From Ruminococcus_G sp050944435 (GTDB lineage: Bacteria > Bacillota > Clostridia > Lachnospirales > Lachnospiraceae): a stretch of DNA of 23,129 nucleotides. Position 1 is the first letter of the stretch, and each line of letters opens with the position of its first letter. The translations under genes and the position numbers were made by a program. The stretch lies in the NCBI GenBank assembly GCA_050944435.1, contig JBMNRB010000032.1:1-23129 (forward strand), in the 5' to 3' direction. A model generated the notes under the pieces. It was given only the letters and a program-made list of their open reading frames with translations, was not told the DNA's origin and did not search any database. Below, one piece after another: positions 23,074 to 23,129 of this stretch.

Positions 23074-23129
23074 TTACTTTTTCAGTTTGCTGTGGCAATC
23101 GGCCGGAAGACTGGCAGACCAGGGCAGAA
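23074..23129 (-). other. Possible 3' end of a gene cut by the window edge
   Basis: Upstream of the terminator on the minus strand a frame ends LPWSASLPADCHSKLKK at TAA 23074-23076, 11 bases before the stem; a second frame ends FRPIATAN at TGA 23082-23084. The lysine-rich end next to the terminator is the better choice, but 56 bases are too few to identify a gene or settle the frame. Confidence 0.25.

Overview
The window looks like an accessory region of a Lachnospiraceae-type (Clostridium cluster XIVa) gut Firmicute. This is judged from the family-level similarity of the proteins (serine-recombinase triad, Wadjet III proteins, DUF3791, P1 peptidase), the strong AGGAGG ribosome sites and the mix of mobile relics; no rRNA or tRNA gene is present to fix the taxon. 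Most genes belong to mobile-element or defence families, and many are broken.

Layout. (1) 0.1-0.8 kb: a RelE/ParE-RelB/DinJ toxin-antitoxin pair on the minus strand. (2) 0.9-1.5 kb: a degraded phage tape-measure gene and the 5' end of a group II intron. (3) 1.7-2.6 kb: a Fic protein with an N-terminal helix-turn-helix. (4) 2.7-4.1 kb: an ISL3-like transposase relic abutting a Phd-Doc module whose toxin is frameshifted. (5) 4.6-12.85 kb: a complete, tightly overlapped jetABCD operon of the type III Wadjet family, an SMC-nuclease complex that removes small circular DNA. (6) 12.9-14.75 kb: a small cationic protein whose ribosome site lies in a hairpin, an XRE-type regulator and a P1-family (S58) peptidase. 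(7) 14.75-18.2 kb: a second group II intron 5' fragment, then three overlapping large serine recombinase genes of which the first has lost its catalytic domain. (8) 18.3-21.9 kb: a visibly AT-richer island with a COG1106-like ATPase under a perfect consensus promoter, a 270-base intergenic stretch full of inverted repeats, an unrecognised gene split by a one-base shift, a DUF2188 protein and a TIR-domain protein. (9) 21.9-23.1 kb: an IS110-family transposase relic, a DUF3791-like protein with an altered tail, and terminators from both directions at the right edge.

How the parts work together. Wadjet defends against plasmids; the TIR/ATPase island has the hallmarks of an anti-phage abortive-infection locus, though no known system matches its full gene order in my recognition. 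The serine recombinases lie directly upstream of that island and may have brought it in. The best candidate for something undescribed is 18.3-21.9 kb: ATPase + structured intergenic region + split gene + DUF2188 + TIR. Its unity as one system is an inference.
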